The notes: generated from the sequence alone by a model not told the origin. 64,000 bases of DNA from Kitasatospora phosalacinea (GCF_030268885.1 NZ_BSSA01000004.1:124001-188000), one strand, 5' to 3'. Counted from the first letter of the stretch, positions 40,773 to 50,083 are shown. Translations and numbers: made by a program.

Positions 40773-41077
40773 GACGATCTCTCCGGAGCGGCTGGGTACG
40801 GCACCAGCGTGCTCCGGCGCGCGGCCGCCCGCAACGGTTGCAGGGGGTTGCACGAGGGCCCGCGGACGGCCCCGCCGGGCCACCAGCGGCACCACCGGCG
40901 TGCCCCAACTCACCCTTCCGGCAAGGGACTCGATTTGACCGTCAGGTTTCGCCCGGGATCTGGCGGTCCGTCAGACCGCTGGTAGTCTCGTCCCTCCCGC
41001 CCCGTTCGTCCGGGCCCTTCCGGGCCGCGCACGGGGTGCGGCTACGCGTGCGGACCTGTACCAGGAAGGGGAGCCCG
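40773..41077. other. Divergent promoter region of the SsgA-like gene and the next gene
   Basis: Gene-free 305 bp. It contains the palindrome GCAACGGTTGC near 40831-40841, followed by a second GGTTGC copy, and an inverted repeat GCGGTC-N5-GACCGC near 40963-40979. A TAGTCT box at about 40982 may be a -10 for the rightward gene. No further signal is evident. Confidence 0.4.
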
Positions 41078-42034
41078 GTGGCGCTCCGCGAGCACTCCAG
41101 GCCCGTCACCGCGGGCCGGTCGGGACGGCACGGCCGCCCCAGGCCCTTCGTCGGGTGGCTGCGGCTGCCCACCGTCCGGTTCTCCGGCGCGGCGATGGCG
41201 ATGTCCACGGTGGTCGGGATCAGCCTGGCCACCACCTGGCTGCTGAACGAGCAGCAGCAGGTCGGCCGGCGCGCCGACGTCACCGTCGGCGGACCGCCCG
41301 CGCCCAGCCCGGACGCCACCCCCGGCGAGACCCCCGCACCCGCGCCGGGCACCACCGTGCAGGCCGCCCCCGCGACGGCGGGCGGCACCGCGAGCAGCAG
41401 CGCCGCGACCGGCAGCGCCGCGACCGGGGGCACCACGACCGGGGGGAGCGGCGCCCCGTCCGAGCGCCCCGGCGGCGTCCACCCCGCCGAGGCCACCACG
41501 CCCGTCCCGCCGGTCCGCCCCGCCGCGGCCACCACCAGCAGCGCCCCGGCGGCCGCCGCGAGCCCGTCCCCGGCGCCCGCGGACACCCCGGCGGCCGCGC
41601 GCCCGTCGGCCCCCGCCCCGTCCGCGCCGTCGACCCCGTCCCCCAGCACCTCCGCGCCCCTGCCGCGCACCCTGCTCGGCACCGCCCGGACGGACCTGAT
41701 CGGCCCCACCGGCACCCGGCACACCCTGCGGCTCGACCTCTCCGAGGCGATGACGGCCCTGCAGGTCGAACTCCGGCTGAACCGCCCCACCACCCTCCCC
41801 GGCACCGCCCCCGCCACCGACCTCCCGGACGCGGTCGTCACCATCGCCGCGGAACGCGACACCCTGGTCTACCGCTTCACCGCCGCCGCCGACCTGCCCC
41901 CCGGCCGCTACACCTTCACCGTCACCGGCGCCCTCCCCACCCCCACCGCGACCCCCACCGCCCCCGAAACCTGGACCGCCTCCGCCTTCGCCCTCCCCAC
42001 CACCCGCGCCCTCGCCACCCGCGGCACCTTCTGA
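41078..42034 (+). CDS. Single-pass membrane protein with long Ala/Pro/Thr-rich region
   Basis: A 318-residue protein of unknown function. A basic N-terminus (residues 1-28) is followed by one hydrophobic helix (AMAMSTVVGISLATTWLL, about 40-57) and then about 150 residues of Ala/Pro/Thr/Ser/Gly low complexity. The C-terminal globular part (about 215-315) has beta-rich sequence (TRHTLRLDLSEAMTALQVEL, PPGRYTFTVTG) like a small Ig-like fold. The topology suggests a stalked surface protein. GTG 41078 is preceded by AGGAAGGGGAG. Confidence 0.6.
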   Translation: MALREHSRPVTAGRSGRHGRPRPFVGWLRLPTVRFSGAAMAMSTVVGISLATTWLLNEQQQVGRRADVTVGGPPAPSPDATPGETPAPAPGTTVQAAPATAGGTASSSAATGSAATGGTTTGGSGAPSERPGGVHPAEATTPVPPVRPAAATTSSAPAAAASPSPAPADTPAAARPSAPAPSAPSTPSPSTSAPLPRTLLGTARTDLIGPTGTRHTLRLDLSEAMTALQVELRLNRPTTLPGTAPATDLPDAVVTIAAERDTLVYRFTAAADLPPGRYTFTVTGALPTPTATPTAPETWTASAFALPTTRALATRGTF

Positions 42035-42067
42035 CCCCCACCCCGACGGGCCCCTCCACGGCCCCAA

Positions 42068-42156
42068 CAGGGGCCCGGGGAACGGCGGCTCCGAGCTGCT
42101 ACCGGCCGGAGCCCACCGAAGGCCCGGGCTGCTTCCGGCCGACACGGCAACCCGAA
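42068..42156 (+). repeat. Intergenic 89 bp repeat element, copy 1
   Basis: CAGGGGCCCGGGGAACGGCG starts the unit. Copy 2 at 42204 is identical except for two bases. A diverged third copy lies at about 7675-7767. All copies are between convergent genes. Confidence 0.85.
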
Positions 42157-42203
42157 ACCACCCGCACCCGCCCCCCTGAAATCAGCCCCGCCGGGGCCCC
42201 CAT

Positions 42204-42292
42204 CAGGGGCCCGGGGAACGGCGGCTCCGAGCTGCTACCGGCCGGAGCCCACCGAAGGTCCGAGCTGCTTCCGGCCGACACGGCAACCCGAA
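42204..42292 (+). repeat. Intergenic 89 bp repeat element, copy 2
   Basis: Direct repeat of 42068-42156 at a 136 bp period, differing at two bases. It is followed by three short tandem GAAGCAACCC-like units (42290-42310). Confidence 0.85.
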
Positions 42293-42332
42293 GCAACCCG
42301 AAGCAACCCGGAACCCCGTCCCCTCCCCGCCC

Positions 42333-44825
42333 CTAGAAAGCCCCTCGCACCGCCCGCGCCCGCCGCAGGTCGTCCGTCGAGTCCGCCAGGTTCCGCCGCA
42401 GCGAGGGCGTCAGCCCCGGATCGGCGAGCACCGCCTCCGCCGCCGCCACCACCTCGGGCGTGGCCTGCGCGTCGGGGAAGAGGGTCTGGCCGAGCAGCCG
42501 GGCGACGATGTCGCCGCGGTCCGCGACCCCGGCGATCCGCTCGAAGAAGCGCAGCGCGTACGCGTGCTGCAGGTCGGGGTCGCCGGAGGCCCAGAAGCCG
42601 CGGGCGGTGGCCTCCAGGACCCGGTTGGAGGTGGTGCCCGAGGAGTCGAACAGCAGCTCCCAGGCGCGGGCCTTGGCCGTCTCCCCGGGCCGGGCCGCCA
42701 GGGCCCTGGCGGCGCCGAACTCGGCTTCGCTGCCCGGTTCGCGCGCCACCTCGGCGGCGATCGCGTCCTCGTCGAGCTCGCCGAGCGCGGCCAGCCGGGC
42801 CAGCGCGGTCCAGCGCAGTTCCGGTCCGACGGTCAGCCCGTCCGGCAGTTCCTTCCCGGCCAACCAGCAGCGCAGCTCGGCGAGTTGCTCCTCGCCGCCA
42901 CTGCTCTCGACCGCGGCGCGCAGTGCGGTGAGCCGCAGCCCGTGGCCGCCGTCCCCGGCGAGCAGGGCGCGGGCGGTGCGGCTGACGGCGGCCAGCGCCT
43001 CGGGGCGGCGCTCCGGGGGCAGGTAGTGGCCGACGACGTGGGTGCGGGCGAAGGCGAGGACGCGTTCGACGATGGCGTCGGAGGTCTCGGCGGGCAGGTG
43101 CCGCTCCACCAGGCCGAGGTAGGCGGCGGGGGAGAGTTCGGCGTCCCGGACGAGGTCGCGGGCGTGCTCCCACAGGACGGCGCGGGTGATCTCGTCCGCG
43201 ACGGTGGAGAGCGACTCCTCGACGGCCCGCCAGGAGTCCGGGTCGAGCCGGATCTTGGCCCAGGTGAGGTCGCCGTCGTTGGGGACGACCAGGGTCGCAC
43301 CGGCCTCGACCAGCGCGGGCACGGCGACCCGGCGGCCGGGTCCGATCTCGACCGGGACGCGGCCGACGGGGACGAGGCGGCCGTGCTCGCTGCGGTAGCC
43401 GCCGATCTCGACCAGGTGCGGCCGGCTGCCCTCGTTGACGACGGTGAGCGCGGTGAGGGTGCCGTCGGCGGCCCGCTCGGTCTCGGCGCGCAGCGTGTCG
43501 ACGCCGCTGGTGCGCAGCCAGGCGTCCGCCCAGGCGGGCACGTCGCGGCCGCTGCTGGCGCTCAACGCGGCCAGGAAGTCCGGGAGTTCGGCGTTGCCGT
43601 AGAGGTGGTCGGCGAAGTACGCGTTGAGTCCGGTGAAGAAGGCCTCGTCGCCGAGCCAGGCGACGAGCTGGCGCAGCGCGCTGGCGCCCTTGGCGTACGA
43701 GATGCCGTCGAAGTTGACCATGGCCTCGGCGACCGAGCGGGTGCCGTTCCCGGCGACGGGGTGGGTGGAGGCGCGCTGGTCGGCGTCGTAGCCCCAGCCC
43801 TTGCGCTGGGCGGAGAAGCCGGTCCAGGCGCCGGTGAAGCGGGTGGCCTCGGCGGCGACCCGGTAGCCGAGCATCTCGGCGAAGGACTCGTTCAGCCACA
43901 GGTCGTCCCACCAGCGCATGGTGACCAGGTCGCCGAACCACATGTGGGCCATCTCGTGGCAGACCACCATGGCGCGGCGTTCGTGCTCGGACTCGGTGGC
44001 CGGGGAGCGGAACAGCATCTCGTCGCGGAAGACCACGCAGCCGGGGTTCTCCATCGCGCCCCAGTTGAACTCGGGGACGAACGCCTGGTGGTACTCGCCG
44101 AACGGGTAGCGCTCGTCGAAGAGTTGGTGCAGCCGGTCCAGCGAGGCGGCCGTCACCTCGAACAACTCCGGCGCCTCGCGGTCGAGTTCGGCGGCCAGCG
44201 AGCGGCGGGCGTGCAGGCCGAGCGGGATGCCGTCGTGCTCGCCGTGCACCGAGTGCAGCGGTCCGCCGACCACGGTGAACAGGTAGGTGGAGATCGGCTT
44301 GGTCGGCGCGAACTCCCAACTCCCGTTCTCCCCGCGGACCTTGGCGCCGTTGCCGACCAGCGTCCAGTCCGCCGGGGCGGTGGCGGTCAGCGTGAACGGG
44401 GCCTTCAGGTCGGGCTGGTCGAAGCAGGCGAACACCTTGGCCGCCAGGTCGGGCCCGCAGGTGGCGTACACGTACACCGCGCCGTCGGCCGGGTCGGTGT
44501 AGCGGTGCAGGCCCTCGCCGGTGCGCGAGTAGTGCATCTCGGCCTCGACCAGCAGCTCGTTCTCCGCGCGCAGGCCGGGCAGGGCGAGCCGGTTGCCGTC
44601 CAGGGCGGCGGGGTCCAGCGGCTGCCCGTTCAGGACGGCGCGCCGCAGCAGCGCCGGGTCGACGTCGACGAAGCTGTCGGCGCCGGGTTCGCCGCACCGG
44701 AACCGGATCGCGGTGGTGCTGACGAACCGGTCCGGGCCGTGGGTGAGGTCGAGGTCGACGGTGTAGCCGTCGACCTCCAGCAGTCGGGCACGGACAGTTG
44801 CTTCGGATCGTTGCAGTGCTGGCAT
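42333..44825 (-). CDS. pepN: Aminopeptidase N (M1 family)
   Basis: A cytoplasmic zinc aminopeptidase of 830 residues that removes N-terminal residues from peptides. The substrate-anchoring motif is WGAMENPG (GAMEN), the zinc site HEMAH at 290-294 with the third ligand in WLNESFAE about 20 residues on. The long C-terminal ERAP1-like helical domain (about 500-830) ends normally. Length matches actinobacterial PepN. Start ATG 44825. Confidence 0.95.
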   Translation of the reverse strand: MPALQRSEATVRARLLEVDGYTVDLDLTHGPDRFVSTTAIRFRCGEPGADSFVDVDPALLRRAVLNGQPLDPAALDGNRLALPGLRAENELLVEAEMHYSRTGEGLHRYTDPADGAVYVYATCGPDLAAKVFACFDQPDLKAPFTLTATAPADWTLVGNGAKVRGENGSWEFAPTKPISTYLFTVVGGPLHSVHGEHDGIPLGLHARRSLAAELDREAPELFEVTAASLDRLHQLFDERYPFGEYHQAFVPEFNWGAMENPGCVVFRDEMLFRSPATESEHERRAMVVCHEMAHMWFGDLVTMRWWDDLWLNESFAEMLGYRVAAEATRFTGAWTGFSAQRKGWGYDADQRASTHPVAGNGTRSVAEAMVNFDGISYAKGASALRQLVAWLGDEAFFTGLNAYFADHLYGNAELPDFLAALSASSGRDVPAWADAWLRTSGVDTLRAETERAADGTLTALTVVNEGSRPHLVEIGGYRSEHGRLVPVGRVPVEIGPGRRVAVPALVEAGATLVVPNDGDLTWAKIRLDPDSWRAVEESLSTVADEITRAVLWEHARDLVRDAELSPAAYLGLVERHLPAETSDAIVERVLAFARTHVVGHYLPPERRPEALAAVSRTARALLAGDGGHGLRLTALRAAVESSGGEEQLAELRCWLAGKELPDGLTVGPELRWTALARLAALGELDEDAIAAEVAREPGSEAEFGAARALAARPGETAKARAWELLFDSSGTTSNRVLEATARGFWASGDPDLQHAYALRFFERIAGVADRGDIVARLLGQTLFPDAQATPEVVAAAEAVLADPGLTPSLRRNLADSTDDLRRARAVRGAF

Positions 44826-44948
44826 GTCCGCATGCTCGCCGAGGCCCCCCGGGGCGGGCAAGCGCGCCCGGGCCGGATTCGCTCGCGGCGTACCCCGGCG
44901 GGCACAGCGCTCCGGCTAGGCTGGGAGCGGCGAAGCGAGGAGGAGCAC

Positions 44949-46184
44949 GTGACGACTGTTCTGGTCCAGGGCGGGAACGCCCCCCTGGGGTCGACCCGGG
45001 TCGTGGTCGAGGTCACCGCGCCCAGGCAACTGGACGTGTCCGGGCTGCTGTTGACCGCAGCGGGCAAGGTCCGTTCGGACGCCGACTTCGTCTTCTTCAA
45101 CGCCCCGCACGGCCCCGGCGTGACGCACCGCCCGGCCACCGGCGGCGGGCCCGACGCGATCGCCGTGGACACCGCGGCGGTGCCCGGCGACATCACCCGG
45201 ATCGTGGTGACCGCCTCGCTCGACGACCGGCAGGCCACCTTCGCCGGGACGGAGCCCACCGCGACGATCCGGGACGCCGGCACCGGCCGCGAACTGTTCA
45301 CCTTCACCCCGCCGCGGCTCTCCCGGGAGACCGCCCTGGTGGTCGTCGAGGTCTACCGGCGCGGCGCCGAGTGGAAGGTCCGCGCGGTCGGCCAGGGGTA
45401 CGCCAACGGGCTGGCGGGCATCGCCACCGACTTCGGCGTCTCGGTCGAGGACGCACCCCCGGCCGCCGCCACCGCCGCCGCCGCTCCGCCCGTCCCGCCC
45501 GCGGCGCCGCCCACCGCCCCGCCGATGCCCGGCAGCGCGCCCCGCGGCGCCGCGCCCCAGGCTCCCGCCTCCCCGCCCCCGATGCCCTCCGGTTCGCCCG
45601 CCGTCGGCAAGATCACCCTGGACAAGGGCCGGGTCAACCTGGTCAAGGGCGGTTCGGTCTCGCTGGAAAAGGGCGGCAAGCCGCTGCTCTCCTCGGTCCG
45701 GATGGGCCTGGGCTGGGAGCCCGCCGGGCACGGCCGCAGCATCGACCTGGACGCCTCGGTGATCGCCTTCGACGCCCAGCGCAACAAGATCGACACCGCC
45801 TGGTTCATGAAGCTCGCCATCTTCAACGGCGCCATCGCGCACTCCGGCGACAACCTGACCGGCCGGGGCGGCGGCGACGACGAGGCCATCACCGTCCACC
45901 TCGGCGGGCTGCCCGCCGAGGTCTGCGGCCTGGTCTTCGTGGTCAACTCCTTCTCCGGGCAGAAGTTCACCGACATCAAGAACGCCTACTGCCGCCTGGT
46001 CGACACCGGCACCGAGCAGGAGCTGGTCCGCTTCGACCTGGCCCAGTCCGAGCCGCACACCGGCGTCGCCATGTGCAAGCTGGTGCGCCAGTTCTCCGGC
46101 GAGTGGGTGATGACCGCCCTCGGCGAGTACGTCGACGCCAAGACCGCCCGCAGCATGGTCAAGCCCGCCGCGGCGATGCTCTGA
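44949..46184 (+). CDS. Tandem TerD-domain protein
   Basis: A 411-residue protein with two TerD folds. The first (residues 1-165) has SDADFVFFN and EVYRRGAEWKVRAVGQGYANGL. The Ala/Pro-rich linker (170-220) leads to a second, better conserved domain (LGWEP, VIAFDAQRNKIDTAWF, SGDNLTGRGGGDDE) that keeps the Asp-rich calcium site. TerD proteins bind calcium and belong to tellurite, stress and phage defence loci. It is followed 1 bp later by the barstar-like gene, suggesting a functional pair. GTG 44949 follows AGGAGG. Confidence 0.9.
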   Translation: MTTVLVQGGNAPLGSTRVVVEVTAPRQLDVSGLLLTAAGKVRSDADFVFFNAPHGPGVTHRPATGGGPDAIAVDTAAVPGDITRIVVTASLDDRQATFAGTEPTATIRDAGTGRELFTFTPPRLSRETALVVVEVYRRGAEWKVRAVGQGYANGLAGIATDFGVSVEDAPPAAATAAAAPPVPPAAPPTAPPMPGSAPRGAAPQAPASPPPMPSGSPAVGKITLDKGRVNLVKGGSVSLEKGGKPLLSSVRMGLGWEPAGHGRSIDLDASVIAFDAQRNKIDTAWFMKLAIFNGAIAHSGDNLTGRGGGDDEAITVHLGGLPAEVCGLVFVVNSFSGQKFTDIKNAYCRLVDTGTEQELVRFDLAQSEPHTGVAMCKLVRQFSGEWVMTALGEYVDAKTARSMVKPAAAML

Positions 46185-46185
46185 C

Positions 46186-47097
46186 GTGCCGTCCGGCGAC
46201 CGCACCCGCTTCCACGTCCGCCTCCGGCCGCCGACCGTCCCGGCCCCGCCGGAGGGGCTCGACCCGTGCGACGAGGGGCCGTACGACCACGCCGTCCTCA
46301 CGATGATCGGCTGCTCCGACCTCGCCGCCACCGACGCGGCCGCCGAGGCGGGCGGCTTCGGCGCGGCCTGGCCCTTCGACGTCCCCTACGACCTCTCCGC
46401 GTTCCTGGAGGACCTCGACCGGCTGCTCACCGCCTTCCACGACCGCACCCCGTACGCCCTGGACCTCTACCCGCAGGGCGTGGAACGCACCCTGACCTTC
46501 ACCTTCCCCGACCGCGACCTGGTCGCCGTCCACTGCGCCTCGCGCACCGACTGGGTGCCCTCCCCCGCCACCGAGCACCACCCGTACGGCCGGCTGCACT
46601 CCCAGCTGACCACCCTGGCCCGCACCTTCGCCACCGCCCTGGAGACCGCCGGCTCCCGCACCGCCGCCCACCCGCCCTTCCCCGCCTGGCGCGCCGGACG
46701 CTTCGCCCCCACCCCCGTCACCCTCGTCCACCCGGACCACCTCCCCCGCGTCCTCGCCGCCCGCGCCCCCTCCCGCCACCACCGCGTCGACACCGCCGGC
46801 GCGGCCTCCCTGGACGACCTCTACGACGCCGTCCGCCGCACCCTCCCCCTCGATCCGCCGCTGCACGGCCGCACCAGGAGCTGGGACGCCCTGGACGACT
46901 CCCTCTTCGGCGGCCTGCACGCGGACGACGACCGCACCCCCCTGATCACCTTCACCGACCTCTCCGCCCTTCCTCCCCTCGAACTCCGCTTCGTCCAGCA
47001 CGAGTTCACCTCGCTGGCCACCACCCTCGCCACCCCCGCCCACACCCGCGACCGCCCCACCCACGTCCAGTTCCTGATCGGCCGCACCGACACCTGA
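46186..47097 (+). CDS. Protein with C-terminal barstar-like domain
   Basis: A 303-residue protein. Residues 1-195 are an unrecognised domain (PYDHAVLTMIGCSDLAA, TLTFTFPDRDLVAVHC). Residues 210-303 resemble barstar, the inhibitor of barnase-type RNases: SLDDLYDAVRRTLPLDPPLHGRT then SWDALDDSLFGGL and a closing helix RFVQHEFTSLATTL. It starts 1 bp after the TerD stop. Barstar-fold proteins often serve as immunity or RNase regulators; no RNase gene is adjacent. The barstar match is by eye. Confidence 0.6.
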   Translation: MPSGDRTRFHVRLRPPTVPAPPEGLDPCDEGPYDHAVLTMIGCSDLAATDAAAEAGGFGAAWPFDVPYDLSAFLEDLDRLLTAFHDRTPYALDLYPQGVERTLTFTFPDRDLVAVHCASRTDWVPSPATEHHPYGRLHSQLTTLARTFATALETAGSRTAAHPPFPAWRAGRFAPTPVTLVHPDHLPRVLAARAPSRHHRVDTAGAASLDDLYDAVRRTLPLDPPLHGRTRSWDALDDSLFGGLHADDDRTPLITFTDLSALPPLELRFVQHEFTSLATTLATPAHTRDRPTHVQFLIGRTDT

Positions 47098-47107
47098 CCG
47101 CAACGCC

Positions 47108-47144
47108 CGAAAGGGCCCGCGGCACGAAGCCGCGGGCCCTTTCG
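47108..47144. terminator. Bidirectional terminator between barstar-like gene and putB
   Basis: CGAAAGGGCCCGCGGC and its exact complement form a 16 bp stem with an ACGAA loop, between two convergent stops. Confidence 0.85.
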
Positions 47145-47162
47145 GTGACGCCTGACGGCGAC

Positions 47163-48092
47163 TCAGCCGCGGGTGGCCATCGCGCGCAGGAAGAAGGTCA
47201 GGTTCGCGGGGCGCTCCGCGAGGCGGCGCATGAAGTAGCCGTACCACTCCTGGCCGTAGGGGAGGTAGACGCGCATGGTGTTGCCGGCCTCGGCGAGGCG
47301 CAGCTGCTCCTCGGGGCGGATGCCGTAGAGCATCTGGTACTCGAACGAGGTGGTGTCGCGCTTGTTCCACTCGGCGAGCTGACCGGCGATCTTGATCATG
47401 TTGGGGTCGTGCGAGGCGACCATCGGGTAGCCCTCGCCCGCCATCAGGACCTTGAGCGCGCGGACGTACGCGAGGTCGACGTCGCGCTTGCCCTGGAAGG
47501 CGACCGACTCGGGCTCCTTGTAGGCGCCCTTGCAGATGCGCACCCGGGAGCCCGCGTGGGCGAGGTCGCGGCAGTCGGCCTCGGTGCGGCGCAGGTACGC
47601 CTGCAGGACGACGCCCAGCCAGGGGAAGTCGGCGCGCAGCTCGCGGGCGATGGCGAGGGTGGAGTCGGTGGTGGTGTGGTCCTCCATGTCGAGGGTCACG
47701 GTGGTGCCCGCGGCGGCGGCGGCCTCGCAGATGCGGCGGGCGTTCTCCAGCGCGATCTTCTCGCCGTCCACCGGGAGGAACTGGCCGACGGCGGAGAGCT
47801 TGACGGAGACCTCGGCGTTCGCGGCGAGGCCGGTCTCCTCGAGGGCGGTCAGCAGGTGCTCGTAGGCGAGGGCGGTGCCCGCGGCCTGGTCGGCGTCCTT
47901 GGTGTCCTCGCCGAGGTGGTCGAGGGTGACCTTGCGGCCGCTGGCCACCAGCTTCTCGGTGGCGGCCACGCCCTGGTCGAGCCGGTCGCCGGCGACGAAG
48001 CGCTCGACGATCGCGTGGGTGGGCGGGAACTTCTCGACCATGGTGCGCACCTGCGGGGAGCGCGAGGCGGCGAGGAGGGCGGAACGGAGCAT
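47163..48092 (-). CDS. putB: Proline dehydrogenase (monofunctional PutB)
   Basis: A 309-residue FAD enzyme that oxidises proline to pyrroline-5-carboxylate. The barrel motifs are visible: VTLDMEDHTT, GVVLQAYLRRT, RVRICKGAYKEP, MVASHDPNMI, FEYQMLYGIR and the substrate-binding VYLPYGQEWYGYFMRRLAERPAN. It has the length of the monofunctional Gram-positive type. It lies downstream of pruA (88 bp gap with an internal hairpin) and together they convert proline to glutamate. Confidence 0.95.
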   Translation of the reverse strand: MLRSALLAASRSPQVRTMVEKFPPTHAIVERFVAGDRLDQGVAATEKLVASGRKVTLDHLGEDTKDADQAAGTALAYEHLLTALEETGLAANAEVSVKLSAVGQFLPVDGEKIALENARRICEAAAAAGTTVTLDMEDHTTTDSTLAIARELRADFPWLGVVLQAYLRRTEADCRDLAHAGSRVRICKGAYKEPESVAFQGKRDVDLAYVRALKVLMAGEGYPMVASHDPNMIKIAGQLAEWNKRDTTSFEYQMLYGIRPEEQLRLAEAGNTMRVYLPYGQEWYGYFMRRLAERPANLTFFLRAMATRG

Positions 48093-48134
48093 CGTGGACT
48101 CCCGGCGAAGCGGATCAGCTGAAGGAGAAGGGGG

Positions 48135-48165
48135 GACGGCCGGCCGGGGGTGGCGGCCGGCCGTC
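48135..48165 (-). terminator. Hairpin between pruA and putB
   Basis: GACGGCCGGCCG and CGGCCGGCCGTC form a 12 bp perfect stem with a 7 nt loop. It may lower putB expression relative to pruA or stabilise processed mRNA. Confidence 0.55.
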
Positions 48166-48180
48166 GGGGAGCGGGCTCGG

Positions 48181-49809
48181 TCAGCCCATGTGCGGGTAGC
48201 GGTAGTCCGTCGGCGGGACGAACGTCTCCTTGATGGAGCGGGTGGACGTCCAGCGCATCAGGTTCTGCTTGGCCCCGGCCTTGTCGTTGGTGCCGGAGGC
48301 CCGGCCGCCACCGAAGGGCTGCTGGCCGACGACGGCGCCGGTCGGCTTGTCGTTGATGTAGAAGTTGCCCGCGGCGTTGCGCAGGACGTGCATGGCGTGC
48401 TGCACGGCCTCGCGGTCCTGGGCGATGATCGAGCCGGTCAGGCCGTACGCGGACACCGACTCCATCTGCGCGAGCATCTCGTCGTACTTCTCGTCCTCGT
48501 AGACGTGCACGGCGAGGATCGGGCCGAAGTACTCGTCCTTGAAGTACTCGGCGGCCGGGTCCTGGCAGACCAGCACGGTCGGGCGGACGAACCAGCCCAC
48601 CGAGTCGTCGTACGTGCCGCCGGCCAGCACCTCGACCTGCGGGTCGGCCTTGGCGCGGTCGATCGCGGCCTTGTTCTTGGCGAAGGAGCGCTCGTCGATG
48701 ACGGCGCCCATGAAGTTGGCCAGGTCGGTGACGTCGCCCATGGTGAGCCACTCGACCTCGTCGCGGAAGTCGTCCTTGATCTCGGCCCAGATCGAGGCCG
48801 GGACGTAGGCGCGGGACAGCGCCGAGCACTTCTGGCCCTGGAACTCGAAGGCGCCGCGGGTCATCGCGGTCTTCAGCACGGCCTTGTCGGCGGACGGGTG
48901 GGCGACCAGGAAGTCCTTGCCGCCGGTCTCGCCGACGATCCGCGGGTAGGTGCGGTACCCGGCGATGTTCTCGCCGACGGTGCGCCACAGGTGCTGGAAG
49001 GTCGCGGTGGAGCCGGTGAAGTGGATGCCGGCCAGCGCGGGGTGCTTCAGCGCGACCTCGGAGACGGCCAGGCCGTCGCCGGTGACCATGTTGATGACGC
49101 CCTTGGGCAGGCCCGCGGCCTCCAGCAGCTGCATCAGGTAGTGCGCGGCGAACTGCTGGGTGGGGGACGGCTTCCAGATCACCACGTTGCCCATCAGCGC
49201 GGGCGCGGTCGGCAGGTTGCCCGCGATCGCGGTGAAGTTGAACGGGGTGATCGCGTAGACGAAGCCCTCCAGCGGGCGGTGGTCGGTGCGGTTCCACACG
49301 CCGTCCGAGGAGATCGGCTGCTCGGCCAGGATCTGCCGGGCGAAGTGCACGTTGAAGCGCAGGAAGTCGACCAGCTCGCAGGGGGTGTCGATCTCCGCCT
49401 GCTGGGCGGTCTTCGACTGGCCCAGCATGGTGGCCGCGGCGAGGGTCTCCCGCCACGGCCCGGCCAGCAGGTCCGCGGCGCGCAGGAAGATCGCGGCGCG
49501 GGAGTCGAAGGAGAGCGCCTGCCAGGCCGGTGCGGCGGCCAGTGCGGTGTCGATGGCCTCGCGCGCGTCGTCCTGGGTGGCGTTGCGCAGCGTGCCGAGT
49601 CGGGCAGCGTGGTTGTGCGGCTGCACGACGTGGATCTCGGAGCCGCCGCCGAGGCGGCGCTCACCGTTGATCGTCATGGTGAGCGGGATCGGCCCCTGGC
49701 CGCCCAGCTCCTTCAGCTTGGCCTCCAGCCGGGCCCGTTCGGGGCTGCCGGGGGCGTAGCTGTGGACCGGCTCGTTCACCGGCGCGGGGACCTGGGTCAC
49801 AGCATCCAT
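48181..49809 (-). CDS. pruA: 1-pyrroline-5-carboxylate dehydrogenase
   Basis: A 542-residue NAD-dependent aldehyde dehydrogenase producing glutamate. Key motifs: ITPFNFTAIAGNLP (NAD site), FTGSTATFQHLW, GETGGKDFLVAH (general base Glu), and the catalytic Cys in FEFQGQKCSALSR near residue 320. Length and motifs match the monofunctional P5CDH type. It is divergent from a PucR-type regulator that probably senses proline. I chose ATG 49809 (MDAVTQ). Confidence 0.95.
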   Translation of the reverse strand: MDAVTQVPAPVNEPVHSYAPGSPERARLEAKLKELGGQGPIPLTMTINGERRLGGGSEIHVVQPHNHAARLGTLRNATQDDAREAIDTALAAAPAWQALSFDSRAAIFLRAADLLAGPWRETLAAATMLGQSKTAQQAEIDTPCELVDFLRFNVHFARQILAEQPISSDGVWNRTDHRPLEGFVYAITPFNFTAIAGNLPTAPALMGNVVIWKPSPTQQFAAHYLMQLLEAAGLPKGVINMVTGDGLAVSEVALKHPALAGIHFTGSTATFQHLWRTVGENIAGYRTYPRIVGETGGKDFLVAHPSADKAVLKTAMTRGAFEFQGQKCSALSRAYVPASIWAEIKDDFRDEVEWLTMGDVTDLANFMGAVIDERSFAKNKAAIDRAKADPQVEVLAGGTYDDSVGWFVRPTVLVCQDPAAEYFKDEYFGPILAVHVYEDEKYDEMLAQMESVSAYGLTGSIIAQDREAVQHAMHVLRNAAGNFYINDKPTGAVVGQQPFGGGRASGTNDKAGAKQNLMRWTSTRSIKETFVPPTDYRYPHMG

Positions 49810-49932
49810 GGCGCGCACGCTCTCCTTCTCGTCATGGGGAGCCGGTGGGGGTCGCACACCGGCCGTGAAGAAACGCTATTCCCCGCTCCTACCCGCTTCT
49901 GTTGGCCGGACCGCCAAATTCCCCCGCTCGCC

Positions 49933-49951
49933 GTTGTCCGCCCGGACGAAC
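49933..49951. promoter_or_regulatory. Candidate proline-regulator site 1
   Basis: GTTGTCCGCCCGGACGAAC, a near palindrome. It recurs as 50013-50031 with two changes, spaced 80 bp apart, between pruA and the PucR-type gene. Confidence 0.5.
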
Positions 49952-50012
49952 AGCGTCACGCCCCGGTCACGGCCGCCGCTTCCTGTCCGTCTCGCTAAAC
50001 TCGGCCCCGGAT

Positions 50013-50031
50013 CTTGTCCGCCCCGACGAAC
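50013..50031. promoter_or_regulatory. Candidate proline-regulator site 2
   Basis: CTTGTCCGCCCCGACGAAC. It is followed by another CCCCGACGAAC (50035-50045) close to the regulator ribosome site. A separate TTGGC-N6-GCCAA inverted repeat lies at 49902-49917. Confidence 0.45.
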
Positions 50032-50083
50032 CCGCCCCGACGAACCGCCCGTCCCGCCCCCTCCCCCGCCGAAGGACCCGCCG

